Source: Brevundimonas sp.
GTDB taxonomy: Bacteria; Pseudomonadota; Alphaproteobacteria; Caulobacterales; Caulobacteraceae
Direction: 5' to 3'
DNA length: 6,009 bases
NCBI GenBank assembly: GCA_022712235.1
Contig: JALAGW010000333.1
Span: 1-6,009, forward strand
Shown: in pieces, positions 5,281-6,009 of the stretch
How positions within the stretch are numbered: the stretch's first letter is position 1
How the letters are laid out: each line of letters begins with the position of its first letter
Program-made: the position numbers and the translations under genes
Notes under the pieces: model-generated
Database searches by the model: none
The model's input: the letters and a program-made list of their open reading frames with translations, nothing else
What the model was told of the DNA's origin: nothing

Positions 5281-6009
5281 CGGCTGCGTGAGCCGCCCTG
5301 CCTCGGCTCCTCCTCCGGCCGGTGCACCAGCGACACCAGCACCACCGAGATGATCATTAGCAGGAACCACGCCCCCAGCTTGTTCAGGCTGACCATCTCC
5401 CAGCCGTCCGCCTGCCCCGGATAGACCCAGGCCCGCGCGAACGTCCCCAGGTTCTCCGCGAACCAGATGAACAGGGCCACCAGGAAATAGCCCAGCAGCA
5501 GCGGCATCGACCGCCGCCGTCGGTCCGCGGTGAAGTAAAACCAGCCACGCCCGAACAGCAGCGCCGTCGCGATGAACAGCGCGATCCGCACGTCCGGCAG
5601 CCAGTGATGGGCGAAAAAGTTGACGTATATGGCCGCCGCCAGACCCCAGGTCGTCCACAGCGGCGGATACCCCCGCACCCGGATATGGAAGATGCGCTGC
5701 ACACGCGCGATATAGCTGCCCACCGCCGCATACATGAAGCCCGAGAACAGCGGCACCGCCCCGATCCGCAGCAGCGACTCCTCGGGATAGATCCACGACC
5801 CGTGATAGGTCTTGAACAGCTCCATGATCTTCCCGTCGACATGGAACTGGAATATGACCCGCGCCTCCTCCCAGCTCTCCAGCTTGAAGGCCAGCATCAG
5901 CCCCTGAATGCCCAGCGCCCCGACCACCAGAAAGTCATAGCGCGACACCGGCGCCGCATCCGGCCACAACAAATGCGTCCCGACCAGCAGCACCAGCATG
6001 GCCCCGCCG
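5277..6009 (-). CDS. DUF817 family integral membrane protein (B. subtilis YoaT-like), N-terminus missing
   Basis: The frame is open to the right edge; 244 complete codons are visible. DUF817 proteins are usually about 270-290 residues, so roughly 30-40 residues, with the first helix start, lie outside. Family motifs are dense (numbered from the Met at 5999): FHVDGKIMELFKTYHGSWIY (52-71), PEES, VPLFSGFMYAAVGSY (82-96), YVNFFAHHWLPDVR (125-138), MPLLLGYF (165-172) and AENLGTFARAWVYPGQ (181-196) leading to GWEMVSLNKLGAWFLL. Six or seven hydrophobic segments place it in the inner membrane; it ends in a charged tail (HRPEEEPRQGGSRSR). The conserved Glu60, Lys63, His131, His132, Asp136, Arg138, Glu182 and Asn183 lie in or next to membrane segments, which hints at transport or catalysis within the membrane. 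No function is established for the family that I know of. The Met at 5999 is unlikely to be the true start. Confidence 0.93.
   Translation of the reverse strand, partial: GGAMLVLLVGTHLLWPDAAPVSRYDFLVVGALGIQGLMLAFKLESWEEARVIFQFHVDGKIMELFKTYHGSWIYPEESLLRIGAVPLFSGFMYAAVGSYIARVQRIFHIRVRGYPPLWTTWGLAAAIYVNFFAHHWLPDVRIALFIATALLFGRGWFYFTADRRRRSMPLLLGYFLVALFIWFAENLGTFARAWVYPGQADGWEMVSLNKLGAWFLLMIISVVLVSLVHRPEEEPRQGGSRSR

Noticed and set aside
1..6009. CRISPR array, insertion sequence, tRNA, toxin-antitoxin or defence locus
   Set aside because: I read both strands for direct repeats, transposase or integrase motifs, tRNA-like cloverleaves and known defence domains, and saw none. The region looks like ordinary chromosome.

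Overview
The window is GC-rich, densely packed bacterial chromosome with strong G/C preference at third codon positions. Its gene content (a 'LTYPSG'-type MBL-fold hydrolase beside a crotonase, xth followed by a small membrane-anchored protein, DUF817) suggests an alphaproteobacterium of the Caulobacteraceae, most like Brevundimonas. That placement rests on recall of similar proteins and composition, not on a search. I see no mobile element, CRISPR array, tRNA, rRNA or sign of horizontal transfer.

Layout. (1) Positions 1-1333, minus strand: an MBL-fold metallohydrolase whose stop codon overlaps the start of an enoyl-CoA hydratase/isomerase (partial, running off the left edge). The two look translationally coupled. 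(2) A divergent intergenic region (1334-1476). (3) Positions 1477-4840, plus strand: a secreted protein with three copies of a four-cysteine module (12 cysteines) and a strong intrinsic terminator; then exodeoxyribonuclease III (xth), followed after 3 bases by a single-pass membrane protein of unknown function; then, after a 75-base gap containing a hairpin, a 306-residue protein that reads as a divergent DUF429/RNase H-like-fold protein. (4) Positions 4885-6009, minus strand, convergent with the previous block: a small two-helix membrane protein, and upstream of it a DUF817 integral membrane protein whose N-terminus lies beyond the right edge.

Two functional links are supported: the MBL hydrolase-crotonase pair (probably acyl or thioester metabolism, substrate unknown) and the xth-membrane-protein pair (one transcript). 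The rest are independent housekeeping or conserved hypothetical genes. I do not see a defence, secretion or biosynthetic system. The most interesting items are the triplicated cysteine module, the RNase H-like reading of the 306-residue protein, and the unusual xth leader: tandem hairpins, no Shine-Dalgarno, and an in-frame stop close upstream.
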